Source: an uncultured Collinsella sp.
GTDB taxonomy: Bacteria > Actinomycetota > Coriobacteriia > Coriobacteriales > Coriobacteriaceae
Length of the DNA: 33,231 nucleotides
Direction of reading: 5' to 3'
Assembly (NCBI GenBank): GCA_900550415.1
Contig: URSO01000016.1
Span: 1-33,231 of the forward strand
This document shows positions 5,481 through 13,879 of this stretch, piece after piece. The translations under genes and the position numbers were made by a program. The notes under the pieces are model-generated. The model worked only from the letters and a program-made list of their open reading frames with translations. It did no database searches and was not told the origin of the DNA. Every line of letters begins with the position of its first letter. Within the stretch, counting starts at the first letter, position 1.

Positions 5481-8258
5481 CTATTTACGACCGAACTTGA
5501 TTTTGATTGCACGCTTTAAAGCATACTTGCCAAGGCTCGGGAGCTTTTGCTCGTATTTGACCATCGTGGAGCACTCGGGGCGGTCGCGATCCAGATGGAT
5601 GGCGTCAAACGCGCACTTGGTGGTGCACAGGCCGCAGCCGATGCACTTGTTGGGGTCGACGATCGAGGCACCGCAGCCCAAGCAGCGAGCGGTCTCGGCG
5701 CGCACCTGCTCCTCGGTAAAGGTCTCGACGTACTCGCTAAAGGGCGCAGCCTTCTCGCGCTCGCGGTCGACACGTGCCACCTCGCGGCTTGCGTTGTCAT
5801 AGCTCTCAATCACAACATCGTCGCGGTCAAGCGCGGTGTAGCGGCGCTGGTTGCGGCCGATGGTGAGCGTGGAGCCCGGCTGCACAAAGCGATGGATGGA
5901 CACGGCGGCCTCGTGACCGGCGGCGATGGCGTCGATAGCAAAGCTGGGACCGGTGTAGACGTCGCCGCCCACAAAGATGTCGGGCTCGGCGGTCTGGTAC
6001 GTCTGCGGATCGGCAAGGGCACCCTGGCTGCGGCCGAGCTCCACCTTGGAGCCAGCCAGCAGGTCGCCCCACACAATGGACTGGCCAATCGACATGACGA
6101 CACGGTCGGCATCGACACGGCGCAAGTCGTTCTCGTCATACTCGGGCGCAAAACGGCCCTCGTCGTCAAAGACACGCGTGCAGCGCTTAAAGGTGATACC
6201 GCACACACGACCGGCCTCGTCCAGGTGAATCTCCTTGGGGCCCCAGCCGCAGCTAATGTGCGCGCCGTCCTCAATGGCCTCGCGACGCTCCTCCTCGCTG
6301 GCAGGCATCTTGACCTCGCTCTCCAGGCAGAACATCTCAACGTGCTCGGAACCCAGACGGCAGGCGTTGCGCGCGACATCGATGGCCACGTTGCCGCCGC
6401 CCACCACGATGGTGCGCCCGGGCAGCGCGTCGATCTTGCCGCTGTTGACCTCGCGCAAAAAGTCGACGGCCACGGTCACGTCCTCGGCATCCTCGCCCGG
6501 AATACCGGCAAGGCGGCCACCCTGGCAGCCAATGGCCACGTAAAAGGCCTTAAAGCCCTGCGCGCGAAGCTCGTCGAGCGTCACGTCGCGACCGACTTCC
6601 ACGCCATAGCGGAACTCGGCACCCATCAGGCGAATGACCTCGACCTCGGCCTCGATAACATCCTTCTGCAGCTTAAAGCTGGGAATGCCGTAGGTGAGCA
6701 TGCCGCCCGGGCGCTCGTTTTTCTCGAACACGACAGGCTTGTAGCCCTTCTCGGCCAGGTAGAAAGCGCAGGACAGGCCGGCCGGACCGGCACCGATGAT
6801 GGCGATCTTCTGATCGAAGCCGCCGGCACGCGTCGGGGTCACCACAGGCGGGACATAGCGAGTCGCGGCATCCAGATCGCGCTGGGCGATAAACTTCTTG
6901 ACCTCGTCGATAGCCACGGCCTCGTCCACGCGACCGCGGGTGCAGGCATCCTCGCAGCGGCGGTTGCACACACGGCCGCAGATAGCGGGCAGCGGGTTCT
7001 CGCGCTTGATGAGCGCCAGAGCCTCGTCGTAGCGGCCCTGCGCCGCAAGCTTTAAGTAGCCCTGAACGGCAACGTGAGCGGGACAAGCCGTCTTGCAGGG
7101 CGCGGTGCCAGACTCGTGCGCCTCGATGCGGTTGTCGTTGCGGTAGTTGGGCGACCACTTGGTGTGATCCCACTTGGTGGCATCGGGCAGCTCCTGGCGC
7201 GGATACTCGGGTACCTGTCCGCCGGCCTTTTTGCTGCAGAGCTTCTGGCCCAGTTTGGCGGCGCCGGCCGGACACACCTCAACGCAGCGACCGCAGGCCA
7301 CGCACTTGTCCTTCTCGACCTTGGCGACATAGGCTGAGCGCGACAGGTTGGGCGTGTTGAACAGCTGCGAAGTGCGCAGGGCGTAGCACACGTTGACGTT
7401 GCAGTTGCAGATGGCGAAGATTTTGTTCTCACCGTCGATGTTGGTGATCTGGTGCACAAAGCCGTTGTCCTCGGCCTGGCGCAGGATGTCGTAGACCTCC
7501 TCGCGCGTCACATAATGGCCGCGGTCGGTCTCGACCACGTAGTCGGCCATATCGCCCACGGCGATGCACCAATCGGCCGGGTCGTCGGCGCAGCCCTCTC
7601 CCATCACGCGACGGCTCGCGCGGCAGCTGCAAGTGCTGGCGGCATACTTACCCTCGTATTTGTCGAGCCAATGCTCGATATGCTCGATCGGCACCGAGGT
7701 GCTCGCGGCATCGATGGCCTTCTCGACCGGAATGACATGCATGCCGATGCCGGCACCGCCAGGCGGCACCATCGGCGTGGCCTTGGACAGCGGTCCCTTG
7801 GACGCCTGCTCAAAGAACTTAGCATAGACCGGGTGCTCCTCGAGCTGGCCCATGCGCATGTTGAGGAACTCGGCAGAACCCGGCACCAGCATGGGCAGCA
7901 CCCACTGCTTGGCGCGCTCGGGGTTTTCCCAGTTGTACTCGAGCAGACCCGTGTAGCTCATGTCGTCGAGCATCTTCTCGATATCGGCTTCGGGCATGCC
8001 GGTGAGCTTGACCATCTCGGGCAGCGTATAGGGACGGCGCATCTTCATCTTGCAGAGCACTTCGGCCTGCTCGTCGGTTGCGGCCTCGGCAAACGACCAG
8101 TACTCGTAGCCCAGCAGCTCATCGCGATGCAGCAGGCGGTTGGTGCAGTGCTCGCACAGTTTGACGATGGCCTCGCGCGGATGCTCCGGCAGCGGCGGCA
8201 CGAACTCCGAACCGATATCGGGCTCGGTGTAGCTAATTCCCGGTCCGTTGAGAATCAT
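5481..8258 (-). CDS. Multi-cluster Fe-S / FAD / NAD(P) oxidoreductase (GltD-like, 925 aa)
   Basis: A 925-residue cytoplasmic flavoprotein starting MILNGPGISYTEPD. The N-terminal third holds a helical, possibly winged-helix region, Cys-rich CSCRASRRVMGEGC (about 210-223), CNCNVNVC (284-291) and a ferredoxin motif CVACGRCVEVCP (319-330). The central part is a GltD/glutamate-synthase small-subunit-like module: Cys-rich Fe-S domain (about 388-440), FAD Rossmann GAGPAG (489-494), NAD(P) site VGGGNVAIDVAR (about 619-630), and FAD-closing DIFVGGD (about 760-766). The C-terminus adds CLGCG and CIGCGLCTTKC (about 859-882). It probably transfers electrons between NAD(P)H and a ferredoxin or unknown substrate. 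I preferred the internal ATG because AGAAGGGA precedes it. It diverges from a TetR gene and a DUF5692 gene. Substrate unknown. Confidence 0.8.
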   Translation of the reverse strand: MILNGPGISYTEPDIGSEFVPPLPEHPREAIVKLCEHCTNRLLHRDELLGYEYWSFAEAATDEQAEVLCKMKMRRPYTLPEMVKLTGMPEADIEKMLDDMSYTGLLEYNWENPERAKQWVLPMLVPGSAEFLNMRMGQLEEHPVYAKFFEQASKGPLSKATPMVPPGGAGIGMHVIPVEKAIDAASTSVPIEHIEHWLDKYEGKYAASTCSCRASRRVMGEGCADDPADWCIAVGDMADYVVETDRGHYVTREEVYDILRQAEDNGFVHQITNIDGENKIFAICNCNVNVCYALRTSQLFNTPNLSRSAYVAKVEKDKCVACGRCVEVCPAGAAKLGQKLCSKKAGGQVPEYPRQELPDATKWDHTKWSPNYRNDNRIEAHESGTAPCKTACPAHVAVQGYLKLAAQGRYDEALALIKRENPLPAICGRVCNRRCEDACTRGRVDEAVAIDEVKKFIAQRDLDAATRYVPPVVTPTRAGGFDQKIAIIGAGPAGLSCAFYLAEKGYKPVVFEKNERPGGMLTYGIPSFKLQKDVIEAEVEVIRLMGAEFRYGVEVGRDVTLDELRAQGFKAFYVAIGCQGGRLAGIPGEDAEDVTVAVDFLREVNSGKIDALPGRTIVVGGGNVAIDVARNACRLGSEHVEMFCLESEVKMPASEEERREAIEDGAHISCGWGPKEIHLDEAGRVCGITFKRCTRVFDDEGRFAPEYDENDLRRVDADRVVMSIGQSIVWGDLLAGSKVELGRSQGALADPQTYQTAEPDIFVGGDVYTGPSFAIDAIAAGHEAAVSIHRFVQPGSTLTIGRNQRRYTALDRDDVVIESYDNASREVARVDREREKAAPFSEYVETFTEEQVRAETARCLGCGASIVDPNKCIGCGLCTTKCAFDAIHLDRDRPECSTMVKYEQKLPSLGKYALKRAIKIKFGRK

Positions 8259-8349
8259 GGTTGTCCCTTCTCTTGCCACAGCCCGGCGAGGCCGCGGCAC
8301 CCCTCTTCTTACGGGTTCGACATGCCCCCACGCCGTTCACCCGTTATTG

Positions 8350-8387
8350 TTGACATTGTGTCAAAAACAGTATTGACGAACCGTCAA
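8350..8387. promoter_or_regulatory. Two tandem 15-bp palindromes, probable TetR operators
   Basis: TTGACATTGTGTCAA (8350-8364) and TTGACGAACCGTCAA (8373-8387) are both perfect palindromes with three-base centres, 23 bp apart centre to centre. They lie between the divergent oxidoreductase and TetR genes, with an outer GTTGAC/GTCAAC symmetry as well. The TTGACA/TTGACG halves also resemble -35 boxes, so a bound repressor would block polymerase. Confidence 0.75.
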
Positions 8388-8446
8388 CAATATTCAAGAC
8401 TGTTAGGCGAACGGTCGGGCCCGAACGGATGAAAGGCGGCAAACAC

Positions 8447-9109
8447 ATGAGCGATAACACGGCGAATATCTCTGTTGCCGACACCGTCCCCGCACCCGAC
8501 AGCGCGGCAAAGCGCCTGACGGGCGACGAGCGCCGTCGCGAGATTCTCGCCGCCGTGCGCGACGTGAGCTCCGAGCTGGGCGTATCCCATCTTTCGGTAT
8601 CGGCCGTGACCAAACGGGCCGGCTGCACGCGCTCGCTGTTCTACCACTACTTTGCCGATATGGACGCCGCCGTCACCGCTGTTATGGACGAGGCGATCGA
8701 CGGCTTTATCTCCGAGCTCGAGCAGTGGAACGCCAGCCGCACGGTTGGCGACATCGAGGGCGCGCTCGACACCGTCGCTCCGCTCTTTAAGCGCCTGGTC
8801 GTGAGCGGCCACGAGCTGCCGAGTACGCTCACCTCGAGCAGCGGCGCGCTCTACGGCGGCTTTTTGCACAACGTGGTCCAGCGCGTGGCGCAGTATATCT
8901 GCGACACCACCGTGGTGGACTTTGTCGCCCATCACGACCTGCGCATCGACCATGTTTACGAGACGTTCTACACCCTCATCATGGGACTGTTGATGTATAT
9001 CCGCACGCACCCCGATGTGCCCGACGAGACGGTCAAGGAGATTATCGCCTCGACGCTCCACATCGAGGGCTACACCGCCAAGTATCCCGAGCGCAAGCCC
9101 AGGAACTGA
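8447..9109 (+). CDS. TetR-family transcriptional regulator
   Basis: A 220-residue regulator. After a short disordered N-terminus, the helix-turn-helix is clear: RREILAAVRDVSSELGVSHL, SVSAVTKRAGCTRSLFYHYF, about residues 26-68, typical of TetR. The remaining helical domain would bind a ligand and dimerise. The ATG at 8447 is favoured over one at 8429 because AAAGGCGG lies just upstream. The gene is divergent from the large oxidoreductase and is followed by the DUF5692 gene after 62 bases. The tandem palindromes at 8350-8387 are its likely operators, so it probably controls itself and both flanking genes. The inducer cannot be read from the sequence. Confidence 0.88.
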   Translation: MSDNTANISVADTVPAPDSAAKRLTGDERRREILAAVRDVSSELGVSHLSVSAVTKRAGCTRSLFYHYFADMDAAVTAVMDEAIDGFISELEQWNASRTVGDIEGALDTVAPLFKRLVVSGHELPSTLTSSSGALYGGFLHNVVQRVAQYICDTTVVDFVAHHDLRIDHVYETFYTLIMGLLMYIRTHPDVPDETVKEIIASTLHIEGYTAKYPERKPRN

Positions 9110-9171
9110 CGACATTTTGCCAAACTGCCCGCGACGGAAGAGGGGACGCGGGCGCATGAAAGGAGAGCAGC

Positions 9172-10179
9172 ATGCTGTTCGATGTTTGGGGTAGCGATAC
9201 CCTTATCCACTGGGTCGGCTGGGCGATGGTCTTTATCGGCCTGATCGTGCTCAACGAGGTCGGCCGCCGCACCAAGCTGGGCGCGGCAATCATCTTTGGC
9301 GTAGCTCCGCTTGCCATGACCATCTACTGCGTCGCCATCGCCATCGGCGTCTCACAGGGCGCCGAGTGGGCGCTCACCAACCCCACCCATGTGTACCAGA
9401 ACAGCTGGTTCCACTACGCCAAGGTATACGCGGCGCTGGCCGGTTGCTGGGGCTTCATTGCCATTAAGTATCAGTGGGGCAAGATCGGCAAGGCGCATTG
9501 GTTCCGCGCGTGGCCGTTTGTGATCGTTGCCATCAACATCATGATCGCCGTCGTATCCGACTTCGAGAGCGCCCATCACTTCTTTGTCCTGGGCGAGTCC
9601 ACCTGGGTCACCTCCGAGGGCGCCACGCAGCTTGCCGGCTGGAACAACGTGTTCAACGGCATCGCCGGTATCATCAACATCTTCTGCATGACCGGTTGGT
9701 GGAGCGTCTACGCCTCCGAGGATCAGACCGACATGCTGTGGCCCGACATGACCTGGGTCTACATCATCGCCTACGACATCTGGAACTTCTGCTACACCTA
9801 CAACTGCCTGCCCACCCACTCCTGGTTCTGCGGCTTTGCGCTGCTGCTGGCGCCCACCGTCGCCGCCTTTATCTGGAACAAGGGCGGCTGGATCCAGAAC
9901 CGCGCCTTTACGCTGGCTATTTGGTGCATGTTTGCCCAGGTGTTCCCCTACTTCCAGGAGGAGTCCATCTTTGTGACCCACTCCACGCTCGACCCCGGCG
10001 CCGCTACCGCGGTCTCGATCGCCGCACTGGTCGCCAACGTCGCCGCGATCATCTACATCGTCTACCGCGCCAAGAAGCTCGGCCGCAATCCCTACAAGCA
10101 GGATGTCTTTGAGGGCACCAGCGATTGGGAGAAGGCCACCGCTCGCCGCGCCAAGGTTGACTACGCGCACGCCGAGTAA
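9172..10179 (+). CDS. DUF5692 family multi-pass membrane protein
   Basis: A 335-residue integral membrane protein starting MLFDVWGSDTLIHWVGWAMV. I count roughly eight to ten hydrophobic segments with many Trp and aromatic residues, including a conserved-looking FESAHHFFV segment and YDIWNFCYTYNCLPTHSW. This fits the DUF5692 family, which I know from Coriobacteria and related gut anaerobes without an assigned function. AAGGAGAG lies a few bases before the ATG. It follows the tetR gene and ends at a strong terminator. Its pairing with a soluble Fe-S/FAD oxidoreductase suggests a transport or membrane redox role, which is inference. Confidence 0.75.
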   Translation: MLFDVWGSDTLIHWVGWAMVFIGLIVLNEVGRRTKLGAAIIFGVAPLAMTIYCVAIAIGVSQGAEWALTNPTHVYQNSWFHYAKVYAALAGCWGFIAIKYQWGKIGKAHWFRAWPFVIVAINIMIAVVSDFESAHHFFVLGESTWVTSEGATQLAGWNNVFNGIAGIINIFCMTGWWSVYASEDQTDMLWPDMTWVYIIAYDIWNFCYTYNCLPTHSWFCGFALLLAPTVAAFIWNKGGWIQNRAFTLAIWCMFAQVFPYFQEESIFVTHSTLDPGAATAVSIAALVANVAAIIYIVYRAKKLGRNPYKQDVFEGTSDWEKATARRAKVDYAHAE

Positions 10180-10247
10180 CATGTTGGCCGCTGTTGGCAC
10201 TTGGGCATAGGCCCGCTCACCAGGCCTTTCAATCCAATGTCTCGCAG

Positions 10248-10289
10248 AGCCCCCGAAAAGCGTTTCGCTCGCTTTCCGGGGGCTTTTTG
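10248..10289 (+). terminator. Strong intrinsic terminator after the DUF5692 gene
   Basis: AGCCCCCGAAAAGCG pairs with CGCTTTCCGGGGGCT (two internal mismatches), followed by TTTTTGT. It ends the tetR-DUF5692 transcript. Confidence 0.9.
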
Positions 10290-10417
10290 TCGTTGCGCCT
10301 CTATTCATCTATTCAAAAACACGCGCATATATAAAATCGGATTTCAAATCATGCGGCGGCTCTATGGAGCCCCGTTTTTGGGTACAGTGTTGTCCCGATA
10401 TCGAGCTTGGGGGATAT

Positions 10418-11920
10418 ATGAAAGATGAGACGACGGGCCAAGAGGATGCGGCCCAAGATGCAGAAGCGTGTGCCGAGGCCCTGGAGAGCCTAGACCAGAT
10501 CGCGCTGGCCGAGATTGCGTTTGACGATTCGAGCGTTGATGTGCAGGATGAGCCGGAAATCGAGGCGCAGCCCGATGATCAGGATGCAAAAGACGATGGC
10601 GCCGCGCCCACCGAAGATGAGGCTGGGCACGAGGAATCCGAATGCGAGGCCGACGACCAGCCCGAATCCGACACGAGCGAGGAAACCATCTTGCTCGACA
10701 GCTTGCCGGCCGAAGATTCGCTGACCCGCGAGCTCCCTGGCTTAGGCTCCGCGCCTGCCGTGGACGAGACCATCGCCATGGGCGATATTCCCCTACCGTC
10801 CGTTCCTTCGGCACATGAGGCCGAGGTCCGCCATCGCAAGATGTCGCCCAAGCGCCGCAATCTAATGGTCGCCGGCGCTGTGGCCGTCGCGCTCGTCGCC
10901 GGCGGCGCAGGCTACGCAGCCTGGAACGGATACCGGCAAGAGCAGGCTGCCATCGCCGCCGCCAATGCCCACACGATGATGTCGGTGCAGATTGGCGTAC
11001 ATGCCGCGGGCCTCGACTGTTCCACCGGCTCCAAGATTCCCGTACAGGTGAGCGGCCAGGATTCTGACGGCTCCTCTGTGAGCGAAACGCTCTATGTTGA
11101 CGAGCACGGCCGTGGCATCAAACTGCTACCCGGTGACTACACGCTCTCCATTGCCGCTTCCCCCATCGCATCCGACGGCACCGTCTATACCGTGCCGACC
11201 ACCAAGGCGCAGGTCACGATCAAGAGCGACGGACAGGACCTAAGCAGCCAGGCCGCCTTTAAGCTCAAGGTGCCTTCGGCCGACACGGTAACCGACGACC
11301 AGATCGATGCCGCCGCCAAATATGCCGAGGAGGGAGGCGCGAGCTCCGCCGCTACCGCCAAGGTGCTCCAGCAGGCGGCAACCGCGCGGCGCGACGCCGC
11401 CGTCAATGCCGTGAGCGCGCAAAAGGCACAGGCGGCCCGTGATGCCGACGCCCGTCACAAGGCAACCGACCTCTACCAGCTCGATATCCCCGTCGAGTGG
11501 TACGGCAAGGTCGAGACTTGGCAAAATGGCAGCACGCTATGCATCCATCTTGCCGGTGACACGAACACGCCGCTTGTGACGCTTGTCACGGTGCGCGACG
11601 GCGAGAGCTTTACGCCCGATGAGGGCGATGCGGTTTTGGGTGCGGCAAACCTCGGCAACGGCTACACCGTCTACGCCAGCGGCCCCGTCTATCCGTACGT
11701 GGTGCCCCAGACCATCAACGGACGGACGCAGAATCCCGTGTCGACCTACCCCATGGACACGGCCATTGAGCTTGTCGAGCTCACGACCGGCAACCGCTAC
11801 ACCTATAGCCAGATCAAGAACGTGCTGGTCGGCAAAGACGGCAAGGCCGACGCCGCCACCAAGCTCGAATGCGACTACCTCGCCCAGATTCTGATGCCGA
11901 GCATCAAAGCCCAAGACTAG
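10418..11920 (+). CDS. Membrane-anchored protein with acidic cytoplasmic N-terminus
   Basis: A 500-residue protein of unknown function. The first ~130 residues are highly acidic (Asp/Glu-rich, low complexity) and probably disordered. A basic KMSPKRRNLM stop precedes one membrane helix (about 150-172, VAGAVAVALVAGGAGYAAW), so the large C-terminal part should be outside the cell (type II topology). The exported part has a beta-rich stretch, an Ala-rich coiled-coil segment (about 310-350, with AAKYAEEGGASSAATAKVL), then a C-terminal domain beginning YQLDIPVEWYGKVETW. The ATG at 10418 is chosen because GGGGG lies just upstream and the preceding in-frame residues have no family character. It stands alone between two terminators. 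Confidence 0.7.
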   Translation: MKDETTGQEDAAQDAEACAEALESLDQIALAEIAFDDSSVDVQDEPEIEAQPDDQDAKDDGAAPTEDEAGHEESECEADDQPESDTSEETILLDSLPAEDSLTRELPGLGSAPAVDETIAMGDIPLPSVPSAHEAEVRHRKMSPKRRNLMVAGAVAVALVAGGAGYAAWNGYRQEQAAIAAANAHTMMSVQIGVHAAGLDCSTGSKIPVQVSGQDSDGSSVSETLYVDEHGRGIKLLPGDYTLSIAASPIASDGTVYTVPTTKAQVTIKSDGQDLSSQAAFKLKVPSADTVTDDQIDAAAKYAEEGGASSAATAKVLQQAATARRDAAVNAVSAQKAQAARDADARHKATDLYQLDIPVEWYGKVETWQNGSTLCIHLAGDTNTPLVTLVTVRDGESFTPDEGDAVLGAANLGNGYTVYASGPVYPYVVPQTINGRTQNPVSTYPMDTAIELVELTTGNRYTYSQIKNVLVGKDGKADAATKLECDYLAQILMPSIKAQD

Positions 11921-11950
11921 CCGGGCGCATCATGGTGCTCCCCAACCGTG

Positions 11951-11977
11951 ATAAAGGGGCCAGGAGGTCCTGGCCCC
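11951..11977 (-). terminator. Shared terminator hairpin between convergent genes
   Basis: GGGGCCAGGA and TCCTGGCCCC (11956-11977) form a ten-pair stem with a two-base centre; on the minus strand it continues CTTTAT. It lies between the 3' ends of the anchored protein gene and the ATPase gene and could serve both, with the better T-containing side on the minus strand. Confidence 0.6.
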
Positions 11978-11993
11978 ACAGATCCGTAGATGA

Positions 11994-13346
11994 TTAGGCA
12001 AGGAGCCACTTCCATGCGGGCACAACGTGTACCGCACCGTGCTCGCATGGAATATCGGCCTGCTCATCCATGGTAACGATTGCCGACTCGCCAAGATCGA
12101 ACTTGGCCATCGAGGCATCAAGCGCGGCAATTTCGCGCTCGCGCGTTTTCTCACTTGCCATATCCACACTCACCTGAATCAGGCTATAAGCCCGCATGAG
12201 AAGTGCGTCCCCAGCCACAAAGTCCACCTCATGGCTTTTGCTCTTCTCTTTGATCAGCAGGCGGCAGACCGAGCCGGTCCTCACCGCGGGAGTCCTTCTT
12301 CTTAGCGCATTGAACACTGCGGTCTCGAGCCTCTGGCCCTGGTCCAATGCCGATGCGGGGGAGAACGCTCCGAACATCGCGGGATCGACGGCGTAGACCT
12401 TAGACGCAGACCGCGTATTATTTGCAAGCGAACGCGTGAACTCCGGCACCGAAAACAGCAGGTAGGCGTCCTCGTAATACTCAAGTAAGTCGCTGAGCGT
12501 ATTTCGACTGACGGGTATCTGTCTGCTCTTGAACTCGTTGTACACTTTGTTCACTGACAGCTCTCGTCCCGAAGATGCCATGCACCGCGCCAGAAACAGC
12601 GAGGCCAAACGGGGGTTCTTGACGTCGTAACGTTCAACGACGTCCATGGCGACCGTTCGCGACGCATATTCCTGTAGCAGCTGAATCGTGTCTGCGGGCG
12701 TCTGCTCAAGTGTCGCGATGAATCCCCCTCGCTCGAGATATCCGACCAGATGGTGTCGGAGCAACGCCGCATCGCTCGAGGAGAAGGGTGCGTTCGACTC
12801 AGGAACGCTCCCCGTCTTATATCGGACGTATTCCGAAAAACTCAACGGAAAAAGCTCTCGCACAAGAGAACGGCCCCTGAACTCGCTCTTAAGTTCTGAG
12901 GACAGCATCTTAGAAGAAGATCCCGTCACGTAAACGGTCGCCTTCTCCGTATCGACCACGCGTCGCAGAAACGCACCCCATTCGGGTATTTCCTGGATCT
13001 CGTCAAAGAAAAGGTAGGCGCCCTCGCCTCGAGCAGCAGGATATAGTGCATAGAATGTATCGAGCACGTCCGCTAGTAGCGATGGCTCATACGGACGCAA
13101 GCGCTCATCCTCAAAATTGAAATATAGCATCCGGTCAAGCTCGACGCCTTGGCCCTGAAGCCGCCGCATCTCCTGATACAGGCGATACGTCTTTCCACAA
13201 CGACGGGCGCCCACAATCACATATACGATGTTGTCGCGCTTTGGCTCCTGCGGGTTGCCCAGATCAAGGTCGCGCTCAAAGACCTGCGGAATCCCCTGTT
13301 GCTCAAAGTCCTTTATTTTTTGAGCCACCAAGTCGTTGAATGCCAT
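11994..13346 (-). CDS. AAA ATP-binding protein with DUF4143 domain
   Basis: A 450-residue protein of the archaeal/bacterial ATPase family often annotated as 'ATP-binding protein, DUF4143'. Walker A is GARRCGKT (46-53), Walker B YLFFDEIQEI (111-120), and a sensor-like VYVTGSSSKML follows. The C-terminal half is the DUF4143 region, with KSHEVDFVAGD near residue 385, where the acidic E-V-D-F pattern resembles a PD-(D/E)XK core. Biological function of these proteins is not settled. Its ATG has GGAG four bases upstream. Its promoter region lies in a perfect 25-bp inverted repeat, so it may be autoregulated. The gene stands alone. Confidence 0.85.
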   Translation of the reverse strand: MAFNDLVAQKIKDFEQQGIPQVFERDLDLGNPQEPKRDNIVYVIVGARRCGKTYRLYQEMRRLQGQGVELDRMLYFNFEDERLRPYEPSLLADVLDTFYALYPAARGEGAYLFFDEIQEIPEWGAFLRRVVDTEKATVYVTGSSSKMLSSELKSEFRGRSLVRELFPLSFSEYVRYKTGSVPESNAPFSSSDAALLRHHLVGYLERGGFIATLEQTPADTIQLLQEYASRTVAMDVVERYDVKNPRLASLFLARCMASSGRELSVNKVYNEFKSRQIPVSRNTLSDLLEYYEDAYLLFSVPEFTRSLANNTRSASKVYAVDPAMFGAFSPASALDQGQRLETAVFNALRRRTPAVRTGSVCRLLIKEKSKSHEVDFVAGDALLMRAYSLIQVSVDMASEKTREREIAALDASMAKFDLGESAIVTMDEQADIPCEHGAVHVVPAWKWLLA

Positions 13347-13354
13347 AATTCTCC

Positions 13355-13414
13355 AATCTTGCTCTCCTGCTAATCAAGATTATAACGATTCTTGATTAGC
13401 AGGAGAGCAAGATT
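13355..13414. promoter_or_regulatory. Perfect 25-bp inverted repeat spanning the ATPase promoter
   Basis: The arms at 13355-13379 and 13390-13414 are exact reverse complements over 25 bases (starting AATCTTGCTCTCCTGC), separated by 10 bases. On the minus strand the spacer and arm edge give GTTATAATC, a consensus -10. The arm end lies eight bases before the ATPase start codon. A further partial copy (ATCTTGATTAAT) is at 13420-13431. It could be an operator, an RNA hairpin that hides the ribosome binding site, or both. Confidence 0.7.
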
Positions 13415-13518
13415 ATGCGTATCTTGATTAATGGATAAGCAAGTTTTCTATTAGTGGCCCCTCCCGGAGGATATCGAGCGGCCGAGGGGGCAGGCATGAA
13501 CGCCTCTAGCCGAAAACA

Positions 13519-13555
13519 AAGTAGCTAAAAAAGCCCCGTCCCAAATGAGCTACTT
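13519..13555 (-). terminator. Weak hairpin after the small Pro/Lys-rich gene
   Basis: AAGTAGCT (13519-13526) and AGCTACTT (13548-13555) form an eight-pair stem that overlaps the stop codon of the minus-strand gene. The T run lies inside the loop rather than after the stem, so terminator function is doubtful. Confidence 0.3.
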
Positions 13556-13748
13556 AACGCCAGGGGTCGGCTTCGAAGAGGGGCTCGCGCTCGGGGCGCC
13601 GGTCGCTGTAGGGGTCGTAGCCGTCGTCGTCCTCGTTCTCGGCGCGGATATAGGGATCGCGCGGCTTGGGTGCCGGCTTAGGCGCAGGCTTGGGTGCGGT
13701 GGGTGCGGCATCGGTCGCCGGCGCGCTTGTCTTGATCTCGTCTTTCAT
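13554..13748 (-). CDS. Small Pro/Lys- and Asp-rich protein, unknown function
   Basis: A 64-residue protein starting MKDEIKTSAPATDAAPTAPK. The middle is a PKPAPKPAPKPRDP repeat, followed by an acidic DDDGYDPYSD patch and a short tail ending FEADPWR. AAGGAG lies eight bases before the ATG at 13748, which supports translation; an in-frame ATG 18 bases upstream has no such site. No membrane segment or known domain is visible, and the protein is probably disordered. It lies downstream of clpB on the same strand, beyond clpB's terminator. Confidence 0.55.
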   Translation of the reverse strand: MKDEIKTSAPATDAAPTAPKPAPKPAPKPRDPYIRAENEDDDGYDPYSDRRPEREPLFEADPWR

Positions 13749-13798
13749 CTGCATAGCTCCTTGCATCGCATCCGTTCAGCATCATCGATTGTCGCACG

Positions 13799-13833
13799 AA
13801 AAAGGGCGGCGGACCCAATTGGATCCGCCGCCC
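13799..13833 (-). terminator. clpB terminator
   Basis: GGGCGGCGGA (13804-13813) pairs with TCCGCCGCCC (13824-13833); on the minus strand it is followed by TTTTTCG. It lies about 47 bases past the clpB stop. Confidence 0.85.
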
Positions 13834-13879
13834 TTGGCGTTCGGCTCAAAAGGCAGATTGTAAGGCATGCGCCAAAAAC

